Source of the DNA: Nitrosospira multiformis | GTDB lineage: Bacteria > Pseudomonadota > Gammaproteobacteria > Burkholderiales > Nitrosomonadaceae | Reading direction: 5' to 3' | Assembly: GCF_003050865.1 (NCBI RefSeq) | Contig: NZ_QAOK01000014.1 | Location: forward strand, 19,627 to 83,626 | DNA length: 64,000 nt | Notes under the pieces: model-generated | Told to the model about the DNA's origin: nothing | The model's input: the letters and a program-made list of their open reading frames with translations, nothing else | Database searches by the model: none | Shown here: positions 38,406 through 48,667 of the stretch, piece by piece | How the letters are laid out: each line of letters opens with the position of its first letter | Position numbering within the stretch: the first letter of the stretch is position 1 | Made by a program: the position numbers and the translations under genes

Positions 38406-39518
38406 TCAGGCCGCCACCAGGATTCTGAGCATTCTGCGCAGCGGCTCGGCTGCACCCCAGAGCAACTGGTCTCCCACAGTGAATGCAGAAAGATACTCGC
38501 CGCCCATGGCAAGCTTGCGCAATCGGCCAACCGGTATTGTCAGCTTGCCGGTAACCGCAGCAGGAGTCAACTCTTTCAATGTATGCTCCCGCTCATTGGG
38601 AACGACCCTTACCCAACTGTTCGAAGCGGCAAGCACGTCTTCAACTTCATCCAGAGGAACATCCTTCTTCAGCTTCACGGTCAGCGCCTGGCTATGGCAC
38701 CGCATGGCGCCTACACGAACACAGATACCATCCACGGGAACCGTTCGTTCACTACGCCCCAGTATCTTGTTCGTCTCGGATTGTCCCTTCCATTCTTCCC
38801 GTGTCTGCCCATTGCCCAAATCCCTGTCTATCCAGGGGATAAGACTGCCCGCAAGCGGCACCCCGAAATTCTCGGTTGGAAAATTTTCATCACGAAGTGT
38901 TCCCGCCACCTCACGGTCGATATCGAGTATGCCGGCCGCAGGGTCATCCAGCAGATTTTTCGCCACGCGATGCGCTTCGCCCATTTGCAGAAGCAATTCC
39001 CGCATATTCTGCGCGCCGGCCCCGGAAGCTGCCTGATAAGTCATAGCACTCATCCACTCCACCAGCTCTTCTTTGAAGAGCCCGTTCATGGCCATCAGCA
39101 TCAGGCTGACAGTGCAATTGCCCCCGATATAGTTTTTTATCCCATCGTGCAGCGCCTGCTCGATAACAGGCATGTTGACCGGGTCCAGTATGATGACAGC
39201 ATCATCTTTCATCCGCAGCGTGGAGGCTGCATCGATCCAGTAACCCTGCCAGCCAGCTTCCCGCAGCCGGGGAAAAATCGCGCCGGTATAATCCCCTCCC
39301 TGGCAGGAAACCAGGACATCCATTGACCTGAGCTCGTTTATATCATTCGCGTCCTTCAGGGGCGGAGCTTCCTGGCCGATATCCGGTGCTTTGCCGCCCT
39401 TCTGCGAAGTGGAGAAGAAAGTTGGTTCCACCAATGCAAAATCATTTTCTTCCCGCATGCGTTGCATGAGAACCGACCCTACCATGCCCCGCCAACCGAT
39501 AAAACCGACTCGTTTCAT
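38406..39518 (-). CDS. asd: aspartate-semialdehyde dehydrogenase
   Basis: 370 residues from ATG 39518 ([20 protein letters not shown]). NADP loop GWRGMVG; the nucleophile Cys is in [22 protein letters not shown] follows. Reduces aspartyl phosphate toward lysine, threonine and methionine. Of the E. coli-type Asd subgroup. The 62-base gap to leuB suggests an operon. Confidence 0.96.
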   Translation of the reverse strand: MKRVGFIGWRGMVGSVLMQRMREENDFALVEPTFFSTSQKGGKAPDIGQEAPPLKDANDINELRSMDVLVSCQGGDYTGAIFPRLREAGWQGYWIDAASTLRMKDDAVIILDPVNMPVIEQALHDGIKNYIGGNCTVSLMLMAMNGLFKEELVEWMSAMTYQAASGAGAQNMRELLLQMGEAHRVAKNLLDDPAAGILDIDREVAGTLRDENFPTENFGVPLAGSLIPWIDRDLGNGQTREEWKGQSETNKILGRSERTVPVDGICVRVGAMRCHSQALTVKLKKDVPLDEVEDVLAASNSWVRVVPNEREHTLKELTPAAVTGKLTIPVGRLRKLAMGGEYLSAFTVGDQLLWGAAEPLRRMLRILVAA

Positions 39519-39580
39519 TGATATCTCTCTTTTGGAAGAAATCCTGGTTTGATTCAACCGCAGGATGTGAAGTGCCGTAT

Positions 39581-40642
39581 CTACAAACTTGCCAGAACCG
39601 CATCACCCATTGCTGCGGTTCCGGTTCTCATCTTTCCTGGCTCGTAAATATCCGCAGTCCGATATCCATCAGCCAGCACCTTTTTCACTGCCCGTTCGAT
39701 TCGGGATGCCTCCTCCTCCAGATCGAAGGTATAGCGCAACATCATCGCGACCGAGAGTACGGTTGCCAGAGGATTTGCCATATCCTTGCCGGCAATATCC
39801 GGAGCGGAACCATGTATGGGTTCGTAAAGCCCCTTATTCCGCTCATCGAGCGATGCCGAAGGCAGCATGCCTATCGAGCCGGTCAGCATGGATGCCTCAT
39901 CCGAGAGGATGTCGCCGAACATGTTGCCTGTCACAACCACATCGAACTGCCTTGGATTTCGTACAAGCTGCATGGCCGCATTGTCCACCAGCATGTGCGA
40001 AAGCTCCACGTCGGGATATTCACCCGCCGTTTCGGTCACCACGTCGCGCCACAGCTGGGTTGATTCCAGTACGTTCATCTTGTCGACAGAGCACAGCCTG
40101 CGACTACGCTTGCGCGCTGCCTGGAAAGCCACCCGCGCTATTCTCCGGATCTCTGCTTCGCTGTAAATCATGGTATTGTAGCCGATGCGCTGACCATTCC
40201 GTAATTCAATACCACGCGGCTCGCCAAAGTAAATATCCCCGGTCAACTCGCGCACAATCAGGATATCGAGTCCGGACACCACCTCGGGCTTCAGCGTGGA
40301 AGCATCGACAAGTTCAGGATAAAGTACCGCGGGCCGGAGATTGGCAAACAGGTTCAAGGCCTTCCGTATCCCAAGAAGGCCTTGCTCCGGCCTGAGTTGC
40401 CGGGGCAGCGCGTCATACCGGGGACCGCCCACTGCCCCCAGGATTACGGCATCTGCCTCATTCACCAATCTGCGCGTTACCTCGGGAAAAGGCTCGCCCG
40501 CTGCATCTACCGCGCACCCGCCCAGCAACCCCTGTTCCAGTTCCAGCTTCAATCCATCGCTTCTCAGCGTTTCCAGCACGCGCACAGCCTGCGCGACAAT
40601 TTCCGGACCGATACCATCTCCGGCCAGAATTGCTATTTTCAT
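39581..40642 (-). CDS. leuB: 3-isopropylmalate dehydrogenase
   Basis: 353 residues. Starts [20 protein letters not shown]; signature [20 protein letters not shown] and [18 protein letters not shown]. Oxidative decarboxylation in leucine synthesis, NAD dependent. Follows leuD by 26 bases. Confidence 0.97.
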   Translation of the reverse strand: MKIAILAGDGIGPEIVAQAVRVLETLRSDGLKLELEQGLLGGCAVDAAGEPFPEVTRRLVNEADAVILGAVGGPRYDALPRQLRPEQGLLGIRKALNLFANLRPAVLYPELVDASTLKPEVVSGLDILIVRELTGDIYFGEPRGIELRNGQRIGYNTMIYSEAEIRRIARVAFQAARKRSRRLCSVDKMNVLESTQLWRDVVTETAGEYPDVELSHMLVDNAAMQLVRNPRQFDVVVTGNMFGDILSDEASMLTGSIGMLPSASLDERNKGLYEPIHGSAPDIAGKDMANPLATVLSVAMMLRYTFDLEEEASRIERAVKKVLADGYRTADIYEPGKMRTGTAAMGDAVLASL

Positions 40643-40668
40643 AAAATCCTTTTAAAGGGGAAAGTCTG

Positions 40669-41307
40669 TCAGGCGAACAGCCACGGCTGTTCTACGCGGC
40701 GTCTTTCTTCGAACGCCCGGATTTTGTCCGCATGCTGCAACGTGAGGCCGATTTCGTCCAGACCATTCAGAAGACTATGCTTGCGGAAAGAATCGATATC
40801 GAAAGAGAAAGATTCTCCGGCGGGAGTAGTTACCGATTGCTGCTCCAGATTGACGAGCAATCGGTACCCTTCGGTGGCCTCGACCTCGCGGAACAGTTGA
40901 TCCACCTGTGAGGTGTCGAGCACGATGGGAAGCAAACCTATTTTGAAGCAGTTGTTGAAAAAAATATCGGCAAAACTGGGGGCAATGATTACCTCAAAGC
41001 CGTAATCCTGCAATGCCCAGGGAGCATGTTCCCGGCTGGATCCGCAACCGAAATTGGCGCGTGCAAGAAGTATCCGGGCACCGCGGTAACGCGGCAGGTT
41101 AAGCACAAAGTCGGGGTTGAGTTTACGGGTGGCAGGATCAATGCCCGGTTCGCCATGATCCAGGTATCGCCATTCATCGAAGAGGTTTTGGCCGAAACCG
41201 GATCTCTTGATGGATTTTAGAAACTGTTTGGGAATGATGGCGTCAGTATCGATATTGGCCCGATCCAGCGGCGCCACCAATCCCTCGCATGAATGAAACT
41301 TTTTCAC
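40669..41307 (-). CDS. leuD: 3-isopropylmalate dehydratase small subunit
   Basis: 212 residues. LeuD signatures are [34 protein letters not shown] and [19 protein letters not shown]. Partner of LeuC in isomerising isopropylmalate. A small entericidin-like gene lies between it and leuC. Confidence 0.97.
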   Translation of the reverse strand: MKKFHSCEGLVAPLDRANIDTDAIIPKQFLKSIKRSGFGQNLFDEWRYLDHGEPGIDPATRKLNPDFVLNLPRYRGARILLARANFGCGSSREHAPWALQDYGFEVIIAPSFADIFFNNCFKIGLLPIVLDTSQVDQLFREVEATEGYRLLVNLEQQSVTTPAGESFSFDIDSFRKHSLLNGLDEIGLTLQHADKIRAFEERRRVEQPWLFA

Positions 41308-41327
41308 TGCTGATTACCGTTTTGCAA

Positions 41328-41453
41328 TTATTTTGCAGATTTTTCCAGGGCTTCTCCGCCGCTTTGAACGTCTTTGCCCACACCCTGAATGGTGTGGCAG
41401 GCAGACAGGCCAAAAGCAGCGATCAAGGCAACCATTACTGTCAGCATTCTCAT
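41328..41453 (-). CDS. entericidin A/B-family small lipoprotein
   Basis: A 41-residue minus-strand frame from ATG 41453 with AGGGAG before it. The protein starts MRMLTVMVALIAAFGLSAC, a full lipoprotein signal with lipobox LSAC, followed by HTIQGVGKDVQSGGEALEK and a Lys end. This is the entericidin pattern (short membrane lipoprotein, amphipathic helix with GxGxDV). Such genes commonly sit between leuC and leuD in betaproteobacteria. The molecular role is unclear; E. coli EcnA/B form a proposed antidote/toxin pair. Confidence 0.85.
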   Translation of the reverse strand: MRMLTVMVALIAAFGLSACHTIQGVGKDVQSGGEALEKSAK

Positions 41454-41503
41454 CACAACTCCCTGTAGTAGTATCAAAAAACCGTTATTGTTATAAGCGG
41501 ATT

Positions 41504-42913
41504 CTAATATATTTCCCTTACATCCACAAAATGTCCCGCGACGGCGGCAGCCGCGGCCATTGCAGGACTCACCAGGTGAGTACGCCCCGCGGGACCCTGC
41601 CTGCCTTCAAAGTTACGATTGGAAGTGGAAGCGCAGCGTTCGCCGGGCTCCAGCCTGTCGTCATTCATTGCGAGGCACATCGAGCAACCTGGTTCGCGCC
41701 ATTCAAATCCCGCATCGCGGAATACCCTGTCGAGCCCCTCCTGTTCTGCCTGATGCTTGACCAGGCCGGATCCCGGCACGACCATCGCAAGCTTGATGCT
41801 CTTCGCAATACGACGGCCCCTTACCACCTCGGCGGCGGCCCGCAAATCCTCTATGCGCGCATTCGTGCAGGAGCCGATGAATATCTTGTCGGGGCGAATT
41901 TCACTGATCGGAGTGTTTGGGGCCAGCGCCATATATTTGAGCGCCCGCTCCATGTCGTGACGCTTCACGGCGTCCGCGATTTCTGCCGGATCAGGCACCT
42001 TTCCATCCACTGTCGTAACCATTTCCGGAGAAGTTCCCCAGGTTACCTGTGGCTTGATCGAGGTTGCGTCCAGTTGCATAACCTTATCGAAATTCGCACC
42101 CTCGTCACTCTTCAGGGTACGCCAATAGGCAACCGCTTTTCCCCATAGATTGCCTTCAGGCGCAAAGGGACGGCCCCGGAGATATTCAATGGTAACGTCA
42201 TCCACCGCCACCATTCCCGCACGCGCACCCGCCTCGATCGCCATGTTGCAGAGCGTCATGCGCCCTTCCATCGACAGTCCACGAATCGCGCTGCCTGCAA
42301 ACTCGATTGCATAGCCTGTACCCCCGGCAGTACCAATCCTGCCAATAACGGCAAGCGCAATGTCCTTGGCGGTAATGCCATGACCCAGGTTACCCTCTAC
42401 CACGATCTGCATCGTTTTTGATTTCTTTGCCAGCAAGCACTGTGTCGCCAGCACATGCTCCACCTCCGAAGTACCTATGCCAAAAGCAAGGCAGGCAAAA
42501 GCGCCATGCGTGCTGGTATGCGAGTCGCCACAAACCACTGTCATCCCTGGCAAGGTGGCGCCCTGCTCCGGTCCGATGACATGCACGATACCCTGGCGCC
42601 GATCGTTCATCCTGAATTCGGTGATACCCAATTCCTCGCAATTCTGATCGAGCGTTTCCACTTGCAGGCGAGATACCGGATCGCTGATGCCATGATCCCG
42701 CCCGGTGGTCGGCACATTGTGGTCTGCTACCGCCAGAATGGAATTGAGGCGCCACGGCTTGCGTCCGGCCAGCTTCAACCCTTCGAACGCCTGGGGGCTG
42801 GTCACCTCGTGTACGAGGTGGCGATCGATATATAGCAGCGCCATGCCTTCCGGATCATCGGATTCTTCGTGCACCACATGGCTTTGCCAGAGTTTGTCGT
42901 ATAACGTTTGCAT
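41504..42913 (-). CDS. leuC: 3-isopropylmalate dehydratase large subunit
   Basis: 469 residues from ATG 42913 ([14 protein letters not shown]). The 4Fe-4S ligands are Cys in [11 protein letters not shown] and [10 protein letters not shown]. Aconitase-family substrate motifs [19 protein letters not shown] and [12 protein letters not shown] are seen. First gene of the leu-asd block; a perfect AT-rich palindrome lies 37 bases upstream. Confidence 0.97.
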   Translation of the reverse strand: MQTLYDKLWQSHVVHEESDDPEGMALLYIDRHLVHEVTSPQAFEGLKLAGRKPWRLNSILAVADHNVPTTGRDHGISDPVSRLQVETLDQNCEELGITEFRMNDRRQGIVHVIGPEQGATLPGMTVVCGDSHTSTHGAFACLAFGIGTSEVEHVLATQCLLAKKSKTMQIVVEGNLGHGITAKDIALAVIGRIGTAGGTGYAIEFAGSAIRGLSMEGRMTLCNMAIEAGARAGMVAVDDVTIEYLRGRPFAPEGNLWGKAVAYWRTLKSDEGANFDKVMQLDATSIKPQVTWGTSPEMVTTVDGKVPDPAEIADAVKRHDMERALKYMALAPNTPISEIRPDKIFIGSCTNARIEDLRAAAEVVRGRRIAKSIKLAMVVPGSGLVKHQAEQEGLDRVFRDAGFEWREPGCSMCLAMNDDRLEPGERCASTSNRNFEGRQGPAGRTHLVSPAMAAAAAVAGHFVDVREIY

Positions 42914-42949
42914 TTTTGTGGGAAATGGGGATAACGGCTTCAAATCTCA

Positions 42950-42976
42950 ATATTTCATTATCCCATAATGAAATAT
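42950..42976 (-). promoter_or_regulatory. perfect 12-bp palindrome upstream of leuC
   Basis: ATATTTCATTAT, CCC, ATAATGAAATAT: perfect dyad with a 3-base centre. It lies between the MFS gene stop and the leuC start, in the position of a promoter or operator. It is too AT-rich to be a strong terminator and lacks a T-tract. Could be a regulator binding site for the leu operon (inference). Confidence 0.5.
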
Positions 42977-43003
42977 CAAGGAACAGCAAGAGTGAGGCAA
43001 TTG

Positions 43004-44152
43004 TCACGCGAACCGGTCGATGTCCATCTTCCAGACTACCAGCCCCAAGCCGAGCAACACGGCCATCGCACTGATCGTAAAAGTGAGCCCTGCCCCCAGC
43101 CAATCCCACGAGTAACCGCTGAATATGCCGCCAATGGTGCCACCGAGCCCGAATGTGAGGCTGGTGTAGAGGGCTTGCCCTTTCGCCTGGTGGCGCCCAC
43201 CGAAGAGCCGGTGCACCACCATCATGGCCGTGGCGTGATGCGCCCCGTAGGTTGCGGCATGCAGCACCTGTGCAGACAATATGACAAACGGCCATTCCAC
43301 GCCCCAGCCTATCATCAGGAAGCGTGCTATGGCACAACCGAAACTGAACACCATGATCTGTTTCATGCGGAATCGGCGCATCAACTGCGGCATCAGGAAA
43401 AATATGCCGATCTCACAGATAACCCCTGTGGCCCACAGCCAGCCTACGAGACTTTTGCTGTATCCGTACTCGACAAGATAAATCGAGTAAAAGGTGTAGT
43501 AGGGGCCATGCGCAAACACCATCAACAGGCACGCTGCAAAAAAAGCCAGTACTTCCGGCCGTCGGAATATTTGTGGAATGGAATGCCCGGTGGCAGGATG
43601 CGTTACTGCCCTGACTTCAGGAATGAGGCGTGAAAAAAAGACAATACCGAGCTTGAAGCCAAGGACGGCCCATAGCAGCGAGCTGATGCCGGTTGCATCC
43701 AGCAGATAACCGACGCCGGTTACCGCCAGAATGAATCCTACCGAGCCCCAGACCCGGATGAGTCCGTATTTTGTGATGCTTTCTCCAAGATATGAAAGCG
43801 TCGTAGCTTCGATCAACGGCAGGGAAGCACTCCAGAAAAAGCTCAGCAGGGCCATGACCACAAACAGCCAGCCATAAGAGTCGCCGAGAAAAACGCCACA
43901 GTAGCTGATCAATCCTGCGATTGCAGCCGATCGTACAATGAGCATGCGTTTGCCGATGTGATCTGCAAGCCAGCCCCAGGCAGCCGGGGCAAAGATGCGA
44001 GTGACATGCAGCAGGGACATGAGCACACCGATCTGAAAGGAAGCGAAGGAAAGGGATTTGAGGTAAAGAGTCCAATAAGGAGCAAAGGCGCCAATAAAGG
44101 CAAAATGGAAGAAATAGAAGCCGGAAAGACGCCAATAGGGGATGGATTGCAT
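43004..44152 (-). CDS. MFS transporter, HcaT/nucleoside-symporter-like
   Basis: 382 residues with about twelve membrane helices. It begins MQSIPYWRLSGFYFFHFAF, and LMSLLHVTRIFAPAAWGWLA followed by DHIGKRM is the MFS loop 2-3 motif. The overall pattern fits the MFS_1_like group that includes HcaT (phenylpropionate) and LacY-like proteins. The substrate is unknown. No linked catabolic genes. Confidence 0.85.
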   Translation of the reverse strand: MQSIPYWRLSGFYFFHFAFIGAFAPYWTLYLKSLSFASFQIGVLMSLLHVTRIFAPAAWGWLADHIGKRMLIVRSAAIAGLISYCGVFLGDSYGWLFVVMALLSFFWSASLPLIEATTLSYLGESITKYGLIRVWGSVGFILAVTGVGYLLDATGISSLLWAVLGFKLGIVFFSRLIPEVRAVTHPATGHSIPQIFRRPEVLAFFAACLLMVFAHGPYYTFYSIYLVEYGYSKSLVGWLWATGVICEIGIFFLMPQLMRRFRMKQIMVFSFGCAIARFLMIGWGVEWPFVILSAQVLHAATYGAHHATAMMVVHRLFGGRHQAKGQALYTSLTFGLGGTIGGIFSGYSWDWLGAGLTFTISAMAVLLGLGLVVWKMDIDRFA

Positions 44153-44278
44153 TTATGCGAGTTTACAGGCTATTTGACAGATCATTTAATCAGCCTGTAA
44201 AGCGTTATGCGGTTTAAAGCACAATGTTCCGCACCTGTTGGCCGCATGAGGAGGTCAAGCAGTATGCAACCCCCATAA

Positions 44279-44313
44279 AACAAGGGGTGCAGGATAATCC
44301 TGCACCCCTTGTT
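44279..44313 (-). terminator. strong hairpin terminator after PRC-barrel gene
   Basis: 16-bp perfect stem AACAAGGGGTGCAGGA/TCCTGCACCCCTTGTT with a TAA loop. On the minus strand it is followed by TTTTATGG. It ends the PRC-barrel transcript 24 bases after its stop. Confidence 0.85.
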
Positions 44314-44337
44314 CACCTGACACTACCTAATAAGTCT

Positions 44338-44889
44338 TTACTTGTGAGTGTGAAAGGTGTCGTCGGTTTTATCTTTCACGTGGTCAGCGCCGACCGGTGC
44401 AACCGGAATGATCCTTTCATTGTTTCGATGGGCAGAGGTCGTATAGTCTTTCTTGGATGTGGTTTCGTAGCTTGTATCCATGTAAGACTTCGTTCCATAG
44501 TAGGAATTGATGGTGTTCTGCCAGGATGGATCCGCCATGTCCGGCCAGTCATCCTTATCGAATCCCGGCGCGGAGTCGAGGCGGTCCTTCTCCACATTGA
44601 GGATGAAGCGCTTATTCTCCGTATCGAGCGTCAGCGCGCTCCAAGGCACAGCGAAGAGCTTATCCCCCATTCCCAGAAATCCACCGAAAGACAGCACGGC
44701 ATAAGCGATTTTGCCGTTGTTCATGTCGAGCATGATTTCCTTGATGTCGCCAAGATCTTCGTCCTTGGTGTTGTATACATCCTCGCCAATAAGGGTGTCC
44801 GCCCCCATCAGACGGGGCCCCGGTCCCTTCCCTTCCTCCTTACCATACTTCTTGTACATGCCGTAGGTATCGCGATCTGTATAAGCCAT
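44338..44889 (-). CDS. PRC-barrel domain protein
   Basis: 183 residues, no signal peptide. PRC-barrel core about 28-100: MGADTLIGEDVYNTKDEDLG, then IKEIMLDMNNGKIAYAVLSF, GGFLGMGDKLFAVPW, and ALTLDTENKRFIL. The C-terminal part is polar and rich in Tyr, Asp and Thr. Such proteins are often stress-related in soil bacteria; the precise role is unknown. ATG at 44889 follows a GGAGATAAT site. Monocistronic, with its own terminator. Confidence 0.85.
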   Translation of the reverse strand: MAYTDRDTYGMYKKYGKEEGKGPGPRLMGADTLIGEDVYNTKDEDLGDIKEIMLDMNNGKIAYAVLSFGGFLGMGDKLFAVPWSALTLDTENKRFILNVEKDRLDSAPGFDKDDWPDMADPSWQNTINSYYGTKSYMDTSYETTSKKDYTTSAHRNNERIIPVAPVGADHVKDKTDDTFHTHK

Positions 44890-45336
44890 GATTATCTCCT
44901 ATGAAAGTATGAAATTAGTAATTCTTAAAGGCTACTGCTTGAACTTCCTGTAAGAACCTCTCTTCATTCACCCTCACCGCTTCAATCCGGGTTCTGCCGC
45001 TTTCTGCCAGTGTGCCGGTCCTTCCTCGAAGCGCTTCAGACATGTACAGGATGCTTCAACCGGGAAAGAGGGTCAGTACGGTATCGAACAAAAACAGACT
45101 TTTCCCACATATCGCCCGCAATTCACCTCATTCAGAATTTATATGTCTGAAAGCGTACAGAATGCACCCTCTCTCTTTAGGGAAAATTTGCAACAGGAAC
45201 CAGTCATCGATAAGGGATAAGGAATAAAGGAATGCAGAAATTGGCCTGTTCATATGAAAGCATACGAAAGGAAAGATATCCCTTCCAATCGAAATGAGTA
45301 TCGTCACGATAGATAAATGTCCATAGATAAATAATC
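44890..45336. other. intergenic region between PRC gene and egtB
   Basis: 447 bases between divergent genes, so it holds both promoters. Just before egtB a 10-base direct repeat, ATAGATAAAT, occurs at 45309-45318 and 45323-45332. No gene or RNA motif recognised. Confidence 0.5.
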
Positions 45337-46659
45337 ATGCTGAAAACACTTGATCGACCTGTCGTATTGTCGCCATTGCCGACATGGCTTCAACGATATC
45401 GTGAAATTCGCAGGCAGACGTTGAAACTCGTTGAAACACTTGGGCCGGATGATCAGATGGTCCAGTCCATGGCCGACGCGAGCCCGTCCAAATGGCATCT
45501 CGCCCACACCACGTGGTTCTTCGAGGAATTCATCCTCGCGCAGCATTTTCAGGGTTACGCCCGCTTCAATGATCGATTCAGCTTCCTCTTCAACTCCTAC
45601 TACAAACGGCTGGGAGGGCATCCCCATCGCTCTATTCGGGGTACGTTTTCCCGTCCCACTCTCGACCAGATTCGCCTTTACCGTGCCTATGTAGACAATG
45701 CCATGGACAAATTTCTTGCAAGCGAAGCTTCAGAGGAAGCTTTACGATTGCTTGAACTGGGATTGAATCATGAGCAGCAACACCAGGAATTGATCGTCAC
45801 AGATATCAAACACGCCTTCTGGACCAATCCCCTGCGGCCCAGTTACCTGGGGGGACAAATGCGTACTGTCGCAACGACTGCGACAGCCGCTGCGCCGTTG
45901 AAATGGTGTCGTTTTGAAGAAGGCATCTACCAGGTAGGGCACGATACAGAAGGTTTTGCCTTTGATAACGAATTACCCCGGCATCCCACCTATTTGAGCG
46001 CCTTTCGCATTGCCTCCCGTCTTGTAACGAACGAGGAATACCTGGAATTCATGGCCGACGGAGGTTATCGGCGGCCGGAATTATGGCTGTCGGATGCCTG
46101 GGACCATGTTTGCGAGAAGCAATGGACGGCGCCACTCTATTGGGAACAGACCGGGGATGGATGGACTCAATTTACCTGCCGCGGAAGCGTGCCGGTCAAC
46201 CCAAGTGAACCGGTATGCCACGTAAGCTTCTATGAAGCGGATGCTTTTGCGCGCTGGACGGGTGCCCGGCTGCCGACGGAATCCGAATGGGAAGTTGCTG
46301 CACGGTCGAACAGATGTTCTGACAACAATTCTCCAAACCTGCTTGAAAGCGGAATTTTTCATCCCGCGCCAGCCGTTTATTGGGCATCACAACAGACAAG
46401 CATCCAACAGATGCTGGGTGATGTGTGGGAGTGGACCTCAAGTCCTTATTCCGCCTATGCCGGTTACCGTCCGCCAGCAGGGGCAGAAGGTGAATATAAC
46501 GGGAAATTCATGTGTAACCAGATGGTCCTGCGCGGCGGTTCCTGCGTTACGCCTCGATCTCATATACGAAAGTCATACCGTAATTTCTTTCTGCCACAGA
46601 AGCGCTGGCAGTTCTCCGGAATACGCCTGGCTCATGACAGTAACGACAGGATTTCATGA
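45337..46659 (+). CDS. egtB: ergothioneine biosynthesis sulfoxide synthase EgtB
   Basis: 440 residues. An N-terminal DinB_2-type domain (about 15-170) has iron ligands in KWHLAHTTWFFEEF and LNHEQQHQELIVTDIKHAF. A C-terminal formylglycine-synthase-like domain (about 185-435) has LPTESEWEVAARS, MLGDVWEWTSSPYSAY, VLRGGSC and a final IRLAHD. It joins hercynine with a thiol donor using O2. No Shine-Dalgarno is apparent. Overlaps egtD as ATGA. Confidence 0.93.
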   Translation: MLKTLDRPVVLSPLPTWLQRYREIRRQTLKLVETLGPDDQMVQSMADASPSKWHLAHTTWFFEEFILAQHFQGYARFNDRFSFLFNSYYKRLGGHPHRSIRGTFSRPTLDQIRLYRAYVDNAMDKFLASEASEEALRLLELGLNHEQQHQELIVTDIKHAFWTNPLRPSYLGGQMRTVATTATAAAPLKWCRFEEGIYQVGHDTEGFAFDNELPRHPTYLSAFRIASRLVTNEEYLEFMADGGYRRPELWLSDAWDHVCEKQWTAPLYWEQTGDGWTQFTCRGSVPVNPSEPVCHVSFYEADAFARWTGARLPTESEWEVAARSNRCSDNNSPNLLESGIFHPAPAVYWASQQTSIQQMLGDVWEWTSSPYSAYAGYRPPAGAEGEYNGKFMCNQMVLRGGSCVTPRSHIRKSYRNFFLPQKRWQFSGIRLAHDSNDRIS

Positions 46660-47633
46660 TTATTACATCGAAACACCTCCACCGGAAATTTACTCCTGCT
46701 CCTCTCCCTTCCATTGCCGAGGATGTGCTGGAAGGCTTTTCTCGCACACCCAAGAGCCTGCCGCCAAAGCTCCTTTATGATGCTGCCGGCTCCGCCTTGT
46801 TTGAGCAGATTACCTGTTTGCCGGAATATTATCCTACGAGAACAGAAGCGGGGATATTGACGGCACATGCGGAGGAGATATGCAGCCATCTTCGCCGCAA
46901 TGTCTCTGTCAGCGAGCTTGGCGCAGGAACCGCAACCAAGACCCGCATTCTGTTGCGTTCTCTCGTGCAGCGGCAATTCGGCGTGAATTACTTTCCGCTC
47001 GATGTCTCCGATGCCGCCTTGAAGTTAGCCAAGGATGAGGTGGAAAGCGAATTGGGCACGGTGAAAGTTCACCCGCAGGTGGGCGATTTCGACAACCTGA
47101 CATTTCTTGAACATCAGACCCCGCCACGCCTTGTTCTTTATATTGGCTCCAGTATCGGGAACCTGGAAAACGATGAAGCGATAGCCTTGCTGCAAAACAT
47201 TGCTCGGAATTTGTCCACCGGAGATAAGTTGCTTCTTGGCGCAGATCTCGTGAAGGATGCCGAAGTCATGCATGCGGCGTATGACGATGACGCGGGAGTG
47301 ACCGCTTCATTCAATAAAAACCTTCTTGTACGGATCAACCGGGAACTGGGGGGGCACTTCGACCCCGAATCGTTTTGCCATATCTCATTCTGGAATGAGG
47401 CAGAATCGCGCATCGAACTGCATCTTGAAAGCGCCTGTCGGCAATCAGTAAGAATTGATGCACTTGATATGACATTGCAGTTCGATCAGGGTGAGCGGAT
47501 TCACACGGAAAACAGTTACAAATACACCGTTGAGCATCTCGAAAACCTGCTCCGATCCGGCGGCTTCCGGGTCGAGCATACCTGGACAGATCCTGATTCC
47601 TGGTTTGCGGTCAGCCTTGGCGTGATAACATAA
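46656..47633 (+). CDS. egtD: L-histidine N-alpha-methyltransferase EgtD
   Basis: 325 residues. SAM-dependent methyltransferase converting histidine to hercynine, the first ergothioneine step. Motifs seen are LPPKLLYDAAGSALFEQITC, PEYYPTRTEAGIL, SELGAGTATKTRILL (SAM loop), YIGSSIGNLENDEA and NRELGGHFDPESFCHISFWN. Translationally coupled to egtB. No egtA, egtC or egtE nearby. Confidence 0.94.
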   Translation: MIITSKHLHRKFTPAPLPSIAEDVLEGFSRTPKSLPPKLLYDAAGSALFEQITCLPEYYPTRTEAGILTAHAEEICSHLRRNVSVSELGAGTATKTRILLRSLVQRQFGVNYFPLDVSDAALKLAKDEVESELGTVKVHPQVGDFDNLTFLEHQTPPRLVLYIGSSIGNLENDEAIALLQNIARNLSTGDKLLLGADLVKDAEVMHAAYDDDAGVTASFNKNLLVRINRELGGHFDPESFCHISFWNEAESRIELHLESACRQSVRIDALDMTLQFDQGERIHTENSYKYTVEHLENLLRSGGFRVEHTWTDPDSWFAVSLGVIT

Positions 47634-47833
47634 AAACTGCTCAGATTTCTGATCCGATTGGTGTGATTTCGATTCCGGCGCGATTTCCATTTCCGAGTTG
47701 CAACTCGCAGCACTCGGGTAACCCGTCCATTCGCTGTATCAGTATCAAAGACGGGCCAAACAGTGAAATCACGGGAAGACAAATGCGTTCAAATAAAAAA
47801 TCTGTGCCGGGGAATCGAGAATGAGGAGTATGA

Positions 47834-48583
47834 ATGTTTGAGTGGCTGACAAGCCCGGAAGCATGGGTTGCATTGGTGACGTTGACGACGTTGGAAATCG
47901 TTCTGGGTATCGACAACATTATCTTCATCTCAATACTGGTAGGACGTCTTCCCGAAGCCCAGCGAAATTTTGCCAGAAGGATGGGCCTTGGTCTCGCGAT
48001 GCTGAGCCGGCTTGCGCTATTGTTCTCGATCTCCTGGGTAATGAGCTTGACCAAACCCTGGTTTGCAATTTTCGGCAATTCCATTTCAGGGCGCGATGTC
48101 GTCCTGATCGGGGGAGGACTATTTCTCCTGTTCAAGGCAACCCATGAAATACATAACAGTTTGGAAGGTACGGACAATAGCAGCAAGAACATCTCCGTCA
48201 CGAGCGTAGGCATGGTCCTGCTACAGATTGCCATCCTCGATATTGTGTTCTCGCTGGATTCCGTCATAACGGCTGTTGGCCTGGTCGACCACATTACATT
48301 GATGGCTATTGCCATTATTCTCGCAGTTCTGGTCATGCTACTGGCAGCCAAACCAATAGGAGATTTTGTAGAGAAGCATCCAACAATCAAAATCCTTGCC
48401 CTTTCCTTCCTGATACTGGTCGGCGTTACCCTCATCGTCGAGGGTTTCGACGTCCATGTTCCGAAAGGCTACATCTACTTTGCTATGGCATTCTCGGTCA
48501 CTGTGGAATTTCTCAACCTTCGACTACGCAAGAAAACGGTGGAGCCGGTCAGGTTGCACCGGCACATAGACAACGTCGATTGA
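47834..48583 (+). CDS. TerC family integral membrane protein
   Basis: 249 residues with seven to eight membrane helices. It carries the TerC motifs ALVTLTTLEIVLGIDNIIFI and LLQIAILDIVFSLDSVITAV, which hold the paired Asp residues of the family. TerC/Alx-type proteins are linked to metal (Mn) efflux or to loading of exported metalloenzymes; the substrate here is unknown. A large minus-strand open frame opposite it is a shadow. Confidence 0.92.
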   Translation: MFEWLTSPEAWVALVTLTTLEIVLGIDNIIFISILVGRLPEAQRNFARRMGLGLAMLSRLALLFSISWVMSLTKPWFAIFGNSISGRDVVLIGGGLFLLFKATHEIHNSLEGTDNSSKNISVTSVGMVLLQIAILDIVFSLDSVITAVGLVDHITLMAIAIILAVLVMLLAAKPIGDFVEKHPTIKILALSFLILVGVTLIVEGFDVHVPKGYIYFAMAFSVTVEFLNLRLRKKTVEPVRLHRHIDNVD

Positions 48584-48591
48584 GGGCAGGA

Positions 48592-48642
48592 CTTGGCCTT
48601 GGCCTTGGCCTTGGCCTTGGCCTTGGCCTTGGCCTTGGCCTT
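48592..48642. repeat. hexanucleotide tandem repeat, 8.5 copies
   Basis: CTTGGC repeated 8.5 times without mismatch, starting 8 bases after the terC stop and ending 25 bases before the mnmC ATG. Copy number at such repeats commonly varies by slippage. Since the unit is 6 bases, changes here would alter spacing rather than frame. Confidence 0.97.
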
Positions 48643-48667
48643 CCGCCAGCATACCAGCTGAATCTTC

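Noticed and set aside
38364..39326. 320-codon plus-strand open frame over asd
   Set aside because: Antisense to asd, which has all catalytic motifs.
47641..48435. 264-codon minus-strand open frame
   Set aside because: Exactly opposite the TerC gene, whose membrane protein motifs are clear; the antisense product is low-quality and Ser/Arg-rich.
48592..48642. Hexanucleotide repeat considered as a CRISPR or origin iteron
   Set aside because: Six-base units with no spacers and no replication gene nearby; a simple microsatellite.
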